DNA of 64,000 nt from DASQUK01 sp963717085 (GTDB lineage: Bacteria; Actinomycetota; Acidimicrobiia; Acidimicrobiales; VFJN01). Where the stretch lies: positions 186,001 through 250,000 of the forward strand of contig CAVQVM010000015.1 in the NCBI GenBank assembly GCA_963717085.1, in the 5' to 3' direction. The notes under the pieces were generated by a model, which saw nothing but the letters and a program-made list of their open reading frames with translations, was not told the DNA's origin and searched no databases. Position 1 is the first letter of the stretch. Each line of letters opens with the position of its first letter. This document shows, in pieces, positions 53,458-61,889 of the stretch. The translations under genes were made by a program, and so were the position numbers.

Positions 53458-53655
53458 CTAGCGCCGACCCCACCGTCGCGCCCACGGCTCGATGTCGCAC
53501 CGCCAGCACCAGGCAGGCTGCCCGCCGACGGTCCAGCGGGGTTCGGGCAGCAGCCCGCGGTGCCGCCACACTTCGACCGTGTCTCGTTGGACACCGAGTC
53601 GCTCGCCGATCTCGGCAAGTCCAACCGGCTCATGCTTCGTGTGCTGGTCCACCAT
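53458..53655 (-). CDS. Small helix-turn-helix (MerR-like) protein
   Basis: This 65-aa protein starts MVDQHTKHEPVGLAEIGERL and continues GVQRDTVEVWRHRGLLPEPR, a clear helix-turn-helix with the wing GGQPAWCWRCDIEPW. Such single-domain proteins are common actinobacterial regulators. It is monocistronic, in a gene-poor stretch. Confidence 0.65.
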   Translation of the reverse strand: MVDQHTKHEPVGLAEIGERLGVQRDTVEVWRHRGLLPEPRWTVGGQPAWCWRCDIEPWARRWGRR

Positions 53656-54033
53656 GGAGCGCCGGCGCCCGCTCCGGGTCGGAAAAGGGCGTTGCCTAAG
53701 GGGGAGCCAGCGCCAGCGGCTGTTGAGTACCCGCCCCGATAGGAGGCAAGACTTGGCGGGTCACCCGCCTGCCCTCACGCACATAGTCGCTTGGCGAAGA
53801 CACGCTGCGACGGTTGCAGTCCCGAGCGGAGCCGGGGACGCCCGCCGTTCCCCGGCTCGTCCCCACCCCGGCTCCTCGGGGCGGCTCAGCACCGGTCTGA
53901 GCCGTACACCTAGAGATCGCGGCGAGTCCATCGTCCGTTACAGGGTCGAACCGACCGAGACCGTTGACCGGGTACGGGGGGTGTGGGACGGTTTGGCGCC
54001 GCACCTGGGGAGTGCCGCGGGCAGGAGAGGCCT
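53656..54033. other. Stretch without a convincing gene
   Basis: No frame on either strand has both a start with ribosome site and plausible composition. It should hold the promoter of the STAS gene at 54034. Confidence 0.5.
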
Positions 54034-54372
54034 ATGTCGGAGGACGCTGAAACCTTCCCGGCCGAAGTCCTGCGCATCGAGGCCAGCCAGGACCGCACCG
54101 GGACCACCATCACCCTCGCGGGCGAGTTCGACATGACCGGCACCGACCGGTTCGGGGTGTTCGTTAACGAGGCGCTGGCAGCAGACCCGCGGGCGATCAG
54201 CGTGGATGGCAGCGGCCTACAGTTCGTCGACTCGTCGGGGCTGTTGGCGTTGCTGCGTGCTCGGGACGCAGCGGTCGAGGCTGGCGTGACGTTCGCTATC
54301 CACCACCCATCGCCTGCGCTTCGGCGGATCATCGAGCTCGGCGGCCTCGCCGAGCTGCTGGCGCCCGAGTAA
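54034..54372 (+). CDS. STAS-domain anti-sigma-factor-antagonist-like protein (1 of 3)
   Basis: This 112-aa protein has TTITLAGEFDMTGTDRFGVF and the phospho-site region GLQFVDSSGLLALLRARDAA with Ser in DSSG, as in SpoIIAA-type antagonists. These bind anti-sigma kinases and release a stress sigma factor when dephosphorylated. The start follows AGGAGAGG. It is first of three similar genes, with no kinase or sigma gene nearby. Confidence 0.85.
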   Translation: MSEDAETFPAEVLRIEASQDRTGTTITLAGEFDMTGTDRFGVFVNEALAADPRAISVDGSGLQFVDSSGLLALLRARDAAVEAGVTFAIHHPSPALRRIIELGGLAELLAPE

Positions 54373-54437
54373 CGAATTCGTGGTTTGGTGGGCTGCCGGA
54401 AGGGCAGAACCCACCCACGCAGGAGAACGGGGAAGCC

Positions 54438-54755
54438 ATGGCGTCCGAGCTGCTGCATATCGACACCACGGCCACCGGGACCGAAACCGTCATGGCTATC
54501 GCGGGTGAGTTCGACATGAGCACTACCGAGTCGTTCGGCGTCTGCGTTGGCGCCGTGCTCGATCACCACCCCGGGTCGATCACGATCGACGCTCGCGGCG
54601 TCACATTCATCGACTCATCAGGTCTCCGGTCCCTGTTGCTCGCCCGTGATGCGGCGGTCTCTGCAGGCGTACCGTTCCGTGTCAGCGAGCCGTCGCCCGA
54701 GCTCCTGAACGTGTTCGAGCGCACCGGGCTCCGGCGCCTGCTCCTGGACGATTGA
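54438..54755 (+). CDS. STAS-domain protein (2 of 3)
   Basis: This 105-aa paralogue has TVMAIAGEFDMSTTESFGV and GVTFIDSSGLRSLLLARDAA, keeping the phosphorylatable Ser. GGAGAACGGGGAA lies upstream of the ATG. The last residues (LRRLLLDD) match its neighbours, pointing to tandem duplication. Confidence 0.85.
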   Translation: MASELLHIDTTATGTETVMAIAGEFDMSTTESFGVCVGAVLDHHPGSITIDARGVTFIDSSGLRSLLLARDAAVSAGVPFRVSEPSPELLNVFERTGLRRLLLDD

Positions 54756-54762
54756 CGACCAG

Positions 54763-54800
54763 CGCCGGCCCCCGGGGAGGGGGAGCCCCAGGGGCCGGCG
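54763..54800. terminator. GC-rich stem-loop after the second STAS gene
   Basis: A perfect 10-bp inverted repeat CGCCGGCCCC/GGGGCCGGCG encloses an 18-nt loop, starting 7 nt after the stop of the second STAS gene. No U-run follows. It probably separates its expression from the third STAS gene. Confidence 0.55.
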
Positions 54801-55002
54801 GGGATCTGGCCCGCCCGCTACCCGACCGACACGGGGCGACACACGGCTTGGTCACGGGACGCGCCACCGCCGAGGCCATCGGCGTACCCCTTCAAAGGGG
54901 GTCCATCGATTGCTATGGCGGCGACAGCCATCGGACGGCGTGCGTTCACCTACGACGGACGATCGACATCCGGGCACGTAGGCGGCAGAAGGGGGGTGTC
55001 GC

Positions 55003-55341
55003 ATGTCGCACGATGACGAGCCTTCCGAGGCCGAACCACTGCGGATCGAGGCCAAGCGTGAGGGCTCCGAGGCGATCATCGTCCTTGTGGGGGAGTTCGA
55101 CATCACCGGCACCGAGCAGTTCTGGGCACATGTCAGCCAAGTCGTCGAGGCTCGCCCGGTGTCGGTCACGATCGAAGCCCGCGGGCTCACGTTCGTCGAT
55201 TCGTCTGGGCTGGCGGCGATGGTGCGGGCGCATGAGGCGGCCACCGAGGCGGGTGTTGCGTTCCGGGTCAGCGAACCGTCGCCCCCGGTCTGCCGCCTAG
55301 TTGAGATTTTCGGTCTCGAGAGCCTGCTGTTGCACGAGTGA
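55003..55341 (+). CDS. STAS-domain protein (3 of 3)
   Basis: This 112-aa paralogue has AIIVLVGEFDITGTEQFWAH and GLTFVDSSGLAAMVRAHEAA with the conserved Ser. The C-terminus VEIFGLESLLLHE resembles the others. It is set 248 nt from the second copy, behind a terminator-like hairpin, so it may have its own promoter. Confidence 0.85.
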   Translation: MSHDDEPSEAEPLRIEAKREGSEAIIVLVGEFDITGTEQFWAHVSQVVEARPVSVTIEARGLTFVDSSGLAAMVRAHEAATEAGVAFRVSEPSPPVCRLVEIFGLESLLLHE

Positions 55342-55402
55342 CAACCGACCGTCGGCCCGAACTAGTCGTTTGGCGCCGTGCGCCGGGGGCAGGCAGTTGG
55401 CG

Positions 55403-55579
55403 ATGAGTGAATACGGCGAGATTGACCCGAGAGCCGGGCTCGGCGACTGCAGCTGCGGTCATCCCGTCGCCGACCACGAGTGGACCTCCGACGGGACTCC
55501 GATCTGTTCGGAGGGCTGTGAGTGCACCGATCTCGGGAGAGACACCCAGGCATCCGAGGGCGATTCGGGGGTCCGGTAG
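55403..55579 (+). CDS. Small Cys-rich protein (58 aa)
   Basis: The product MSEYGEIDPRAGLGDCSCGH continues with PVADHEW and a second Cys set (ICSEGCECTDLG). The CxCGH and CxxxCxC spacing suggests a small zinc-binding fold. The start is uncertain because the ribosome site is weak (GGGGGCAGG). Confidence 0.5.
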   Translation: MSEYGEIDPRAGLGDCSCGHPVADHEWTSDGTPICSEGCECTDLGRDTQASEGDSGVR

Positions 55580-55911
55580 CACCCGGATGGTCGACCCCGG
55601 CGTCTACCGCGTAGGCCCGAGGGAAGCCGAGGAACGCCCGCCATTGCCCGGCACATACACCCCCACCCCGACCCTCGCAGAAACTTGGAACGCAACGTAG
55701 AGGCCGGTTCTGGGGCAGGGAGGCGGTGCATACCCCTCGTGCAGCCCATCGGAACGAGCAGGCGAGGCGACCTCGACCCTGCGGCTGTCTTAGGGGGCAG
55801 CTTCAGCCGTCGTTAAGGTTCGGGACTTACCGTGCGCGGCGGCGTGTGCCGCGCACGGTGGGCGGGTTCGATGCGGTGTGGAGCCGGTCGTCGCGCCAGG
55901 AGGGCGAAACC
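55580..55911. other. Upstream region of the secreted protein, no gene seen
   Basis: No convincing frame is present in these 332 nt. The sequence close to the secreted protein gene (TTAAGGTTCGGGACTT, about 55813) may include promoter elements but does not fit a standard -35/-10 pair. Confidence 0.4.
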
Positions 55912-56484
55912 ATGAGGCTTTCACGACTGGCTGCGGCGGCGGCTCTGACCGCCGTGGCCTCGATGTCACTGGCCACAGCGGCCTCGGCACAGCCGCCGAT
56001 CCGAGAAGAGGGAGTGTTTGAGGAGACCTTCATCATTGACGACTTCTGCGAGGTTCCCGGCCTCACGGTGCAGTTGCACAGCACGACCGAGGCTCGCTTC
56101 ATGCTCGTCCCGCACGGACCGGACGGCCTGAGCTACGGCCTCGAACACCTCAACATCACGGACGTGTTCACGAATCTGGACAACGGCAACGCTGTCACGG
56201 GCCAACAGAAGCTCCTGTCCAAGGACCTCCGGGTGACCGACAACGGCGACGGCACGCTCACGATCCTCGGCCAGAACGCCGCAAACGTCGTCGTGTATGG
56301 CCCTGACGGCAAAGCCATCGCCAGGACCCCCGGCCAAATTCGGTTCGAGGTCCTGATCGACAACGGCGGCACACCCACCGACCCGTCCGACGACGAGCAA
56401 CTCGAGTTCCTCGGCATCATCAAGGGACCGACCGGACGCACCGACGACTTCTGCGAAGCCGTCGTGCCGGTACTCCTCGGCTGA
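55912..56484 (+). CDS. Secreted protein of unknown function
   Basis: This 190-aa protein has a signal peptide MRLSRLAAAAALTAVASMSL ending ATAASA before QPPIREE. The mature part has two conserved-looking cysteine sites (DDFCEVPG near the start and TDDFCEAV near the end), which could form one disulfide, and a beta-rich middle (LRVTDNGDGTLTILGQNA). The ribosome site is AGGAGGG. A terminator-like hairpin follows. Confidence 0.75.
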   Translation: MRLSRLAAAAALTAVASMSLATAASAQPPIREEGVFEETFIIDDFCEVPGLTVQLHSTTEARFMLVPHGPDGLSYGLEHLNITDVFTNLDNGNAVTGQQKLLSKDLRVTDNGDGTLTILGQNAANVVVYGPDGKAIARTPGQIRFEVLIDNGGTPTDPSDDEQLEFLGIIKGPTGRTDDFCEAVVPVLLG

Positions 56485-56536
56485 CCCCTCCCTGGCGGCC
56501 TAGAACGCAACCAAGGGCGGCCTATCTGGACGCGAA

Positions 56537-56566
56537 CCGCCCCCCGACCCGTAGGCCGAGGGGCGG
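56537..56566. terminator. Stem-loop after the secreted protein gene
   Basis: CCGCCCC and GGGGCGG pair around a 16-nt loop about 50 nt after the stop codon. It lies between convergent genes and is a moderate candidate only. Confidence 0.4.
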
Positions 56567-56586
56567 CAGGTACCCAAGACGGGCCG

Positions 56587-56806
56587 CTACTCGTTGTCGA
56601 GCAGCCGGGCCAACAGCAGGCCGTGACTCTCGACCGTGTCGGCGACCTCGGCGACATGCTGTGCCAACGCTCGGTCGACACCCTCAGGCGATCGCCGCCA
56701 CATCGGACCGGATTGCGGTCACCACCTCGGTCATGGTCTCCACACGGGTGACTCGGGCCTCGAGGGCATCGAGCCAGGCGGGTAGGTCTACGGTTTCGTC
56801 TGGCAT
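56587..56806 (-). pseudogene. Small helical protein split by one extra base (repeat unit 1)
   Basis: ATG with GGAGGG upstream gives MPDETVDLPAWLDALEARVT, then EVVTAIRSDVAAIA and a stop. One surplus T at the stop, when removed, continues EGVDRALAQHVAEVADTVES and ends LLARLLDNE. The restored protein is 72 aa and helical. A related, more damaged copy lies at 57380-57607. Confidence 0.55.
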
Positions 56807-56986
56807 CAGGGGGGCCCTCCTGATGTCCGGCCCCGGGAGGTGTGCCGCCTCGCCGGGGCACTGTGCGTGTTGGGTACTTCCGTCACGCCGTCACACAACG
56901 GTGTTCTGCTCCTCGACGACGAGGTCGGCGGATTCGGAAACGCGGAGCCGCCTGCCGACCCATAGGCGAGGACGATCGTCCCGGGG

Positions 56987-57286
56987 TTGTCTCGTTCGGG
57001 GTGGCCACAACGTCCCAACTGGGCGCACAGTTTCGGGGTGGCGACTTGGCTAGCTGCAGTGGAGACGAGGCCCTCAACCGCTGAACCCACTCGAGCCGGC
57101 CTAGGGACGCGCAGGGCCAGCGTTCGCCAGACGAGGTGGTTCCACGCCTATCACGAAGGTGACATCGAAGCCGCGTGCGGGCGCCCCGTGGCTGGGCTGA
57201 CGCCCACTACTGAGGAATTCCTGCGCAGGGGTCCTCCTTGCCCCAGGTGCGACGCTCTCATCGAGGGTGGGCCTACGCGATGGTGA
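56987..57286 (+). CDS. Small zinc-site-like protein, start doubtful
   Basis: The C-terminal part WFHAYHEGDIEAACGRPVAG and then GPPCPRCDALIEGG looks like a small Cys-based metal site. The only in-frame start is a TTG far upstream with unlikely sequence between. So the N-terminus is probably lost or misassembled. Confidence 0.35.
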   Translation: MSRSGWPQRPNWAHSFGVATWLAAVETRPSTAEPTRAGLGTRRASVRQTRWFHAYHEGDIEAACGRPVAGLTPTTEEFLRRGPPCPRCDALIEGGPTRW

Positions 57287-57326
57287 AGCTCAGTGACCTT
57301 CGACGGCGGGTAACCCTGACGCCAGA

Positions 57327-57362
57327 CGGCCCGCCGGAGGGGAGGAACCGTCCGGCGGGCCG
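57327..57362. terminator. Strong bidirectional stem-loop
   Basis: Perfect 12-bp arms CGGCCCGCCGGA/TCCGGCGGGCCG enclose a 12-nt loop between a plus-strand frame ending at 57286 and a minus-strand remnant. It suits a bidirectional terminator. Confidence 0.65.
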
Positions 57363-57379
57363 CTGAACCGCTCGCCTAC

Positions 57380-57607
57380 CCGAACCCGCGTCGGGCCAGC
57401 CGCTTCCGTAGGCTGGCGGCAGGAGCCCTGGCCGTTTCGGCGAGCTCGGCCCACATGCTGCGCCAACCGCGGGTCGACGCCCTCGGCGATCGTGGCGACG
57501 TCGGCCCGGATTGCGGTCACCACCTCACCTCGGTCATGGCCTCCACCCGTGTCACCCGCTGCTCGAGGGCCACCCCGGGCGGGTAGGTCTACGGTTTCGT
57601 TTGGCAG
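57380..57607 (-). pseudogene. Decayed paralogue of the small helical protein (repeat unit 2)
   Basis: The sequence begins with a CTG in place of ATG (LPNETVDLPA). Shifted pieces follow, including RVTRVEAMTE and VVTAIRADVATIAEGVDPRL, and it ends in altered sequence. It parallels the unit at 56587-56806 over its length, so one arose from the other by duplication followed by decay. Confidence 0.5.
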
Positions 57608-57663
57608 TCAGGACCTCGTTTCCTGGTGTCCGATCGAGGCGACCGCGGCAAGGAGGACGGACG

Positions 57664-58452
57664 ATGTCCCAGGTCGAGTTCGACGAGGACATGGCAACGA
57701 AGATCGAGGCGCTGTACCGGATCGGTGACGCGGTGCGCCGACGCCGGATCGTGCGCGAGGCGCTGGGCGCCGCCCCCGGCGAGCGCATCCTCGACGTCGG
57801 CTGCGGGCCCGGCTTCTACTGCGCCGAGCTGGCAGAGGAGGTGGGGCCGTCCGGGTCGGTGGTCGGCGTCGACTCGAGCCCGGCGATGCTCGAGCTCGCC
57901 GCCCGCCGCTGCGCCGGGCACGAGGGCGTGGAGCTTCGCCCGGCAGACGCCGTCTCGCTGCCCGTCGACGACGCCAGCTACGACGCCGCGCTCTGCGTGC
58001 AGGTGCTCGAGTATGTCGCCGACCCGACGGCGGCGCTGGCCGAGATGCACCGCGCTCTGCGACCGGGCGGGCGGGTGGTCGTGTGGGACGTCGACTGGGC
58101 AACGGTCTCTCTGCACGCGCTGGACGCTGCCCTCACTGAGCGGGTGCTGCGCGCCTGGGACGAGCACCTCACCCACCCCTCACTGCCTCGCACACTCGGG
58201 CCTCGGTTGCGCTCGGCGGGGTTCGAGGAGGTTTGCATGCAGGCGCATCCGTTCTCCACCTGCGAGCTCGACCCTGAGACCTACGGCGCGGCCATGCTCC
58301 CGTTCATGGGCGCGTTCGTGGTCGGACGCAACGGGATCACCAACGAGCAGGCCCAGGCGTGGGTCTCCGAGCAGCAGCAGCTCGGCGAGCGCGCCGAGTT
58401 CTACTTCGCGAGCACCCAGCTCTGTTTCACGGCCACGAAGCCTCGGTCCTGA
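57664..58452 (+). CDS. SAM-dependent class I methyltransferase
   Basis: This 262-aa protein has motif I ILDVGCGPGFYCAELAEEVG, the acidic residue in VVGVDSS, LPVDDASYDAALCVQVLEYV and the post-motif LRPGGRVVVWDVDW. This is a UbiE/arsenite-methyltransferase-like layout; the substrate is unknown. AAGGAGG lies a few nt before the ATG. The N-terminal segment QVEFDEDMATKIEALYRIGD is typical of small-molecule methyltransferases. Confidence 0.85.
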   Translation: MSQVEFDEDMATKIEALYRIGDAVRRRRIVREALGAAPGERILDVGCGPGFYCAELAEEVGPSGSVVGVDSSPAMLELAARRCAGHEGVELRPADAVSLPVDDASYDAALCVQVLEYVADPTAALAEMHRALRPGGRVVVWDVDWATVSLHALDAALTERVLRAWDEHLTHPSLPRTLGPRLRSAGFEEVCMQAHPFSTCELDPETYGAAMLPFMGAFVVGRNGITNEQAQAWVSEQQQLGERAEFYFASTQLCFTATKPRS

Positions 58453-59097
58453 GGCATCGAACAACCCGCCGTACCGGATCGATCCGGCGTGCGGAGCCTC
58501 GGGCCGTCCGATCGCCAGGACTTGAACGGTGGCGGAGCGCGCCCGTTGGGCGACCGGCATCAGGATGACCGAGCTGCTGGGCCGCCCTGTCGCTCGGGAC
58601 CGACCTGGGCACGTGCCACCGGATTGAGCCGGTGCTCAGCAAGGCGTCATCGCCCTGGGCCCGGCAAACGCCTCGGCCTTGAGCTGCCGATCGCGAGGTC
58701 GGGTACTACTCGTCGCCGCTGGCGTGGGTCGGCTGCCACGTCGACGCCCACGAGCGGCCCCGGCGTGTTCTGCGCACCGCCGGGGCACTCGGTTGTGCCG
58801 GAAGGGGTCCTGACCTGCGTCCACTACCGCGACTTGGACAACCTCGTGGCCCGTTGCACCGTGCACCATCGGATGGTGCCCTCGGGCTCCTAAGCGTCGA
58901 TGGCGACTCCGGCCGCCCCGACGGGCTCGCCTTCGCCGACCACCAGGGACGCCAGCTCCGACCGGCGCCACCACGACCACCCCACGCCGACGCCTCCAGT
59001 ATTGAGGCCGCCCACCGCCAGGGCCTTCATCCGCCCCCAGTGGCAACACCCGCCGGGCGAACCGCTCGACACCCGCTGGATCAGCTGGAACTAGCCC
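58453..59097. other. Stretch without a convincing gene
   Basis: Only short frames are seen. One plus frame ending at 58893 (VHYRDLDNLVARCTVHHRMV) reads like protein but lacks a start. No repeats or RNA genes were noted. It may hold decayed sequence. Confidence 0.45.
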
Positions 59098-59205
59098 TCA
59101 CCAGGGCAGCGGCCCGTACTGCGGGTCATCGGGCCCGGCGTCTGCGACCCACAGGTGGCCGTAGAAACTGCCCGTGGGTCCGTCCTCGGGTGTCGGGCAC
59201 GGCAC
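59098..59205 (-). CDS. Very small ORF after the flavoprotein (35 aa)
   Basis: VPCPTPEDGPTGSFYGHLWV ends ADAGPDDPQYGPLPW. The composition is natural and the GTG lies 14 nt beyond the flavoprotein stop. No homologue is known to me, and there is no strong ribosome site. Confidence 0.3.
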   Translation of the reverse strand: MPCPTPEDGPTGSFYGHLWVADAGPDDPQYGPLPW

Positions 59206-59218
59206 CCTGTACCGACGG

Positions 59219-60307
59219 TCAACCGCGAGGAGCTCGCGACCCTCTTGCGGTTGACATCGCGTGGTCGGCGAGGATGCGGCCGACGAGCGGCGTGAACTTG
59301 AAGCCATGGCCACTGCAGGCGGAGCCGATGACCACCGGTCCCCGGCGTTCCAGAAGGAAATCCTCAGTCGGGGTCGTGGTGTACAGGCACGTCGCCGGGT
59401 GGCGCGGCACCGGCTCGAGGCCTGGTAGCCAATCCTCCACGTAGCGCAGCACCCGGTCGGCGGCCACGGGATCGGGTTCGCTGGGCGGATCGTCCGACGG
59501 GTCGGTGACGGGACCGGTCATGTGCTCTGCGACCTTGACGCCCTCACCCGGGCTGACCAACCCGTAGCGCCAAGCGTCCGGCCGATGGTGGATGAAGCTC
59601 GGCCATTCGGACACACGCGAGGCTGACCCCGGCCGCGGCGCGAAGTGTTGGATCCGCTCCCGGGTCACCCGCATGGACGGTAGGGGAGCCCGCGAACCCA
59701 GAACCGTCGGGAGCCAGGCACCCGCGGTCACCACTGCGGCAGGCGCCGTCCACTCGTCGCCGCCGGCTCGGACACGCACTCGGGCGTCGGTCCAGTCGAG
59801 GGTCGCCGGTCCCGTCGAGAATCGAACGTCCGCTCCGTGGGCGGCGGCCCGGTGCTGCAGGGTGCGCACGGTGGCGTCGGCGAGACACCGGCCGGCTCCT
59901 GGGCAGTAGACGACGCCACCCTCGAACCGCATGCCCGGCCACCGTTCGTGAGCCGCGTCCGCCGTCAGCTGCGCGTGCTCGACGCCACACGCGGCGATCG
60001 CCGAGGCGACGGGCGCGACCAACGCCGGCACCCCATGATCGAGCCCGCCGGTGATCTCCAGCAGCGTCGTGTCGGCGTCGTCCTCGAGCTCACGCCACAG
60101 CGGCAGCGCGGCCTGGACCATGCGCACGTACCGAGGATCGGCGTAGGCGTAACGGAAGATACGGCTGGCGCCGTGGCTGCTGCCGCGGGCGTGTCCCTGT
60201 GCGAACTGCTCGACGAGCGCCACCGATCGACCTCGACGGGCCAGCCACCATGCCGTTGCCGAACCCATGGCGCCGGCACCGATGACGACGACGTCGACGC
60301 GCTGCAT
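59219..60307 (-). CDS. Sarcosine oxidase/N-methyltryptophan oxidase-like FAD enzyme
   Basis: This 362-aa protein has the dinucleotide-binding start VDVVVIGAGAMGSATAWWLA, the FAD signature GHARGSSHGASRIFRYAY (the second G-SS-H in monomeric sarcosine oxidase, with Arg) and a C-terminal VIGSACSGHGFKFTPLVGR, where Cys covalently binds FAD in the family. The likely reaction is oxidative N-demethylation of an amino acid. It is divergent from the gene at 60404. Confidence 0.88.
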   Translation of the reverse strand: MQRVDVVVIGAGAMGSATAWWLARRGRSVALVEQFAQGHARGSSHGASRIFRYAYADPRYVRMVQAALPLWRELEDDADTTLLEITGGLDHGVPALVAPVASAIAACGVEHAQLTADAAHERWPGMRFEGGVVYCPGAGRCLADATVRTLQHRAAAHGADVRFSTGPATLDWTDARVRVRAGGDEWTAPAAVVTAGAWLPTVLGSRAPLPSMRVTRERIQHFAPRPGSASRVSEWPSFIHHRPDAWRYGLVSPGEGVKVAEHMTGPVTDPSDDPPSEPDPVAADRVLRYVEDWLPGLEPVPRHPATCLYTTTPTEDFLLERRGPVVIGSACSGHGFKFTPLVGRILADHAMSTARGSRAPRG

Positions 60308-60403
60308 GGCTGTCACACCCGCCCAGTACAGTCGCTGTGCCCGGTTCGACGTCGACCACCACAACGGCGTCCTCCACGACCCTGTCCATGTCTGGAGGCT
60401 GCC

Positions 60404-61000
60404 GTGTCCGGCGACGCCGTTTCCTTACCCGACGAGTCCCCGCTCTGGGACGCGCACGACCACCCCGATCGCCCGCTCGATCCCGGGGCGATGCTGTGCT
60501 CCTGTGTCACCTGCGAGGCGATGATCGTCACCCAGGCCGAGCGAACATCCGGCATCGGCATCGCTCTGGCGACCCGCTGCGATCGCATCGTGGTTGCCGC
60601 CGAGTACCTGGCCGAGGTGATGTCCGTCGACCGCAGGCTCACTCCGTTGCTGTACGTCCGTGACGACTACGTGAAGCGGCTGTACCTCCCGGTGGACGGA
60701 TGGTGGTTCGTCCCGCCCCGCCGCTGGTGGTCGGAGGCGTGCCACGAGGACGAGGCCGCCGGCGGGCGCCGTCATCCGAAGCACCGGGTCGCCAAGCGCC
60801 AGTCCGAGGCCAACCGCCGGCGGTGCCTCGAGGCGGTGGACGCCGCCTCCGCCGCTGCCGGTCCTGTTGTTCCGGTGTCCTTCGTGCCGGCGGCAGAAGC
60901 GGTGCGTCCGTGGCGGCGGCAGCCCAGCCACGGCGAGCTGGCCGACCTGACGGCCGCCGGCGCTCGATTGCTCCGCCACGCTCGGCCCCTTGCCGACTGA
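60404..61000 (+). CDS. Hypothetical protein (198 aa)
   Basis: GTG start after GGAGG. The N-terminal part has SLPDESPLWDAHDHPDRPLD and a Cys pair in CSCVTCEAMIVTQ. The middle has VVAAEYLAEVMSVDRRLTPL and GWWFVPPRRWWSEACHEDE, and the C-terminus is Arg/Ala-rich. The strong ribosome site and uniform coding bias support a gene. No family or catalytic pattern was recognised. Confidence 0.6.
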   Translation: MSGDAVSLPDESPLWDAHDHPDRPLDPGAMLCSCVTCEAMIVTQAERTSGIGIALATRCDRIVVAAEYLAEVMSVDRRLTPLLYVRDDYVKRLYLPVDGWWFVPPRRWWSEACHEDEAAGGRRHPKHRVAKRQSEANRRRCLEAVDAASAAAGPVVPVSFVPAAEAVRPWRRQPSHGELADLTAAGARLLRHARPLAD

Positions 61001-61128
61001 AGGAGAGGCTCAGATCCGCACGGCACCCGGCCTGCCCCGTAGCGCCGAGGAGACCTCGGTCGGAACGGTCGGTGACGGGTCAGCTCGGTTCGCGGGCAGC
61101 TGCCGATGGAGGGCCGGCAACGAGCTGG

Positions 61129-61446
61129 CTAGCGGGGACCGGACAAGGTGGACCGGGCGTCGATGGCGCCCGGCATGCCGTACACCTCGAACTGGGCGAG
61201 CTGCGAGGTCACCGCCGGATCGCCGAGGCCGAGCATCCTTACGTCCTGCTCCGACTCAGCGACGACGACGGCGAGACCCCACGCGCCGGCGGGGTCGGCC
61301 ACGGGGCCGAACACTATGGCCGTGCCCTGCTCGGTCTGGCCCTGCCAGTAGGCGGCGTGCCGGCCCATGGTCGCGGCCTCGGCCTCGCTCATGTCCCTGT
61401 CGAACGTCGGCCTGGGCGGGATCAGCCTGTAGAGGAAGTGGCTCAC
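61129..61446 (-). CDS. YciI-like protein
   Basis: This 105-aa protein of the YciI/dimeric alpha-beta barrel type has HFLYRLIPPRPTF, HAAYWQGQTEQGTAIVFGPV and WGLAVVVAESEQD. YciI proteins bind small molecules, and some are enzymes. It overlaps the SRPBCC gene by 4 nt and is last of the ArsR operon. Confidence 0.8.
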   Translation of the reverse strand: MSHFLYRLIPPRPTFDRDMSEAEAATMGRHAAYWQGQTEQGTAIVFGPVADPAGAWGLAVVVAESEQDVRMLGLGDPAVTSQLAQFEVYGMPGAIDARSTLSGPR

Positions 61447-61889
61447 GGGACCAACGGCTCACCGGTCTCGAGCAGCGTCTTGAGGCCGCTCAGGACGACC
61501 ATCCAGCCGACACCTGCAACGCTCTCGGCGGTCTTCGGGGCGCCGTCGAGGCGGTCGTGGGTGACTGTCAGCAGGCAGTAGCCGCCGTCCTGCGGTTCGA
61601 TCTCCCACGTCACGCGGCTGGGTTCCTCGCCCGCGAGGTCCGGGTCATAGAGGGACCGCCATCCGTGCACCAGCCGCCGCGGCGGCTCGAACTCGTACGT
61701 CGGCTCGTCGGCCCAAACGCTGCCGTCGGGTCCCTTCGAGCGATGCCCGTCGGAGGAGTTCTCGATCCGCGCCTTGTAGAAGTAGCGCTCCGTGAACTCC
61801 GGCTTGGTGATCGCATCCCAGATCGCCTCGGGCGTCGCCTTGATGAACACCTGGTACACCTGCGTGGTCTGGGCGGTTGTCGTGGTCAT
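61443..61889 (-). CDS. SRPBCC/AHSA1-type domain protein
   Basis: This 148-aa protein has the START/AHSA1-like pattern QVFIKATPEAIWDAITKPEF, RLVHGWRS, SRVTWEIEPQDGGYCLLTVT and WMVVLSGLKTLLETG. It binds a hydrophobic ligand in a deep cavity. It overlaps both neighbours (ArsR and YciI-like), an arrangement widespread in Actinobacteria. Confidence 0.87.
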   Translation of the reverse strand: MTTTTAQTTQVYQVFIKATPEAIWDAITKPEFTERYFYKARIENSSDGHRSKGPDGSVWADEPTYEFEPPRRLVHGWRSLYDPDLAGEEPSRVTWEIEPQDGGYCLLTVTHDRLDGAPKTAESVAGVGWMVVLSGLKTLLETGEPLVP

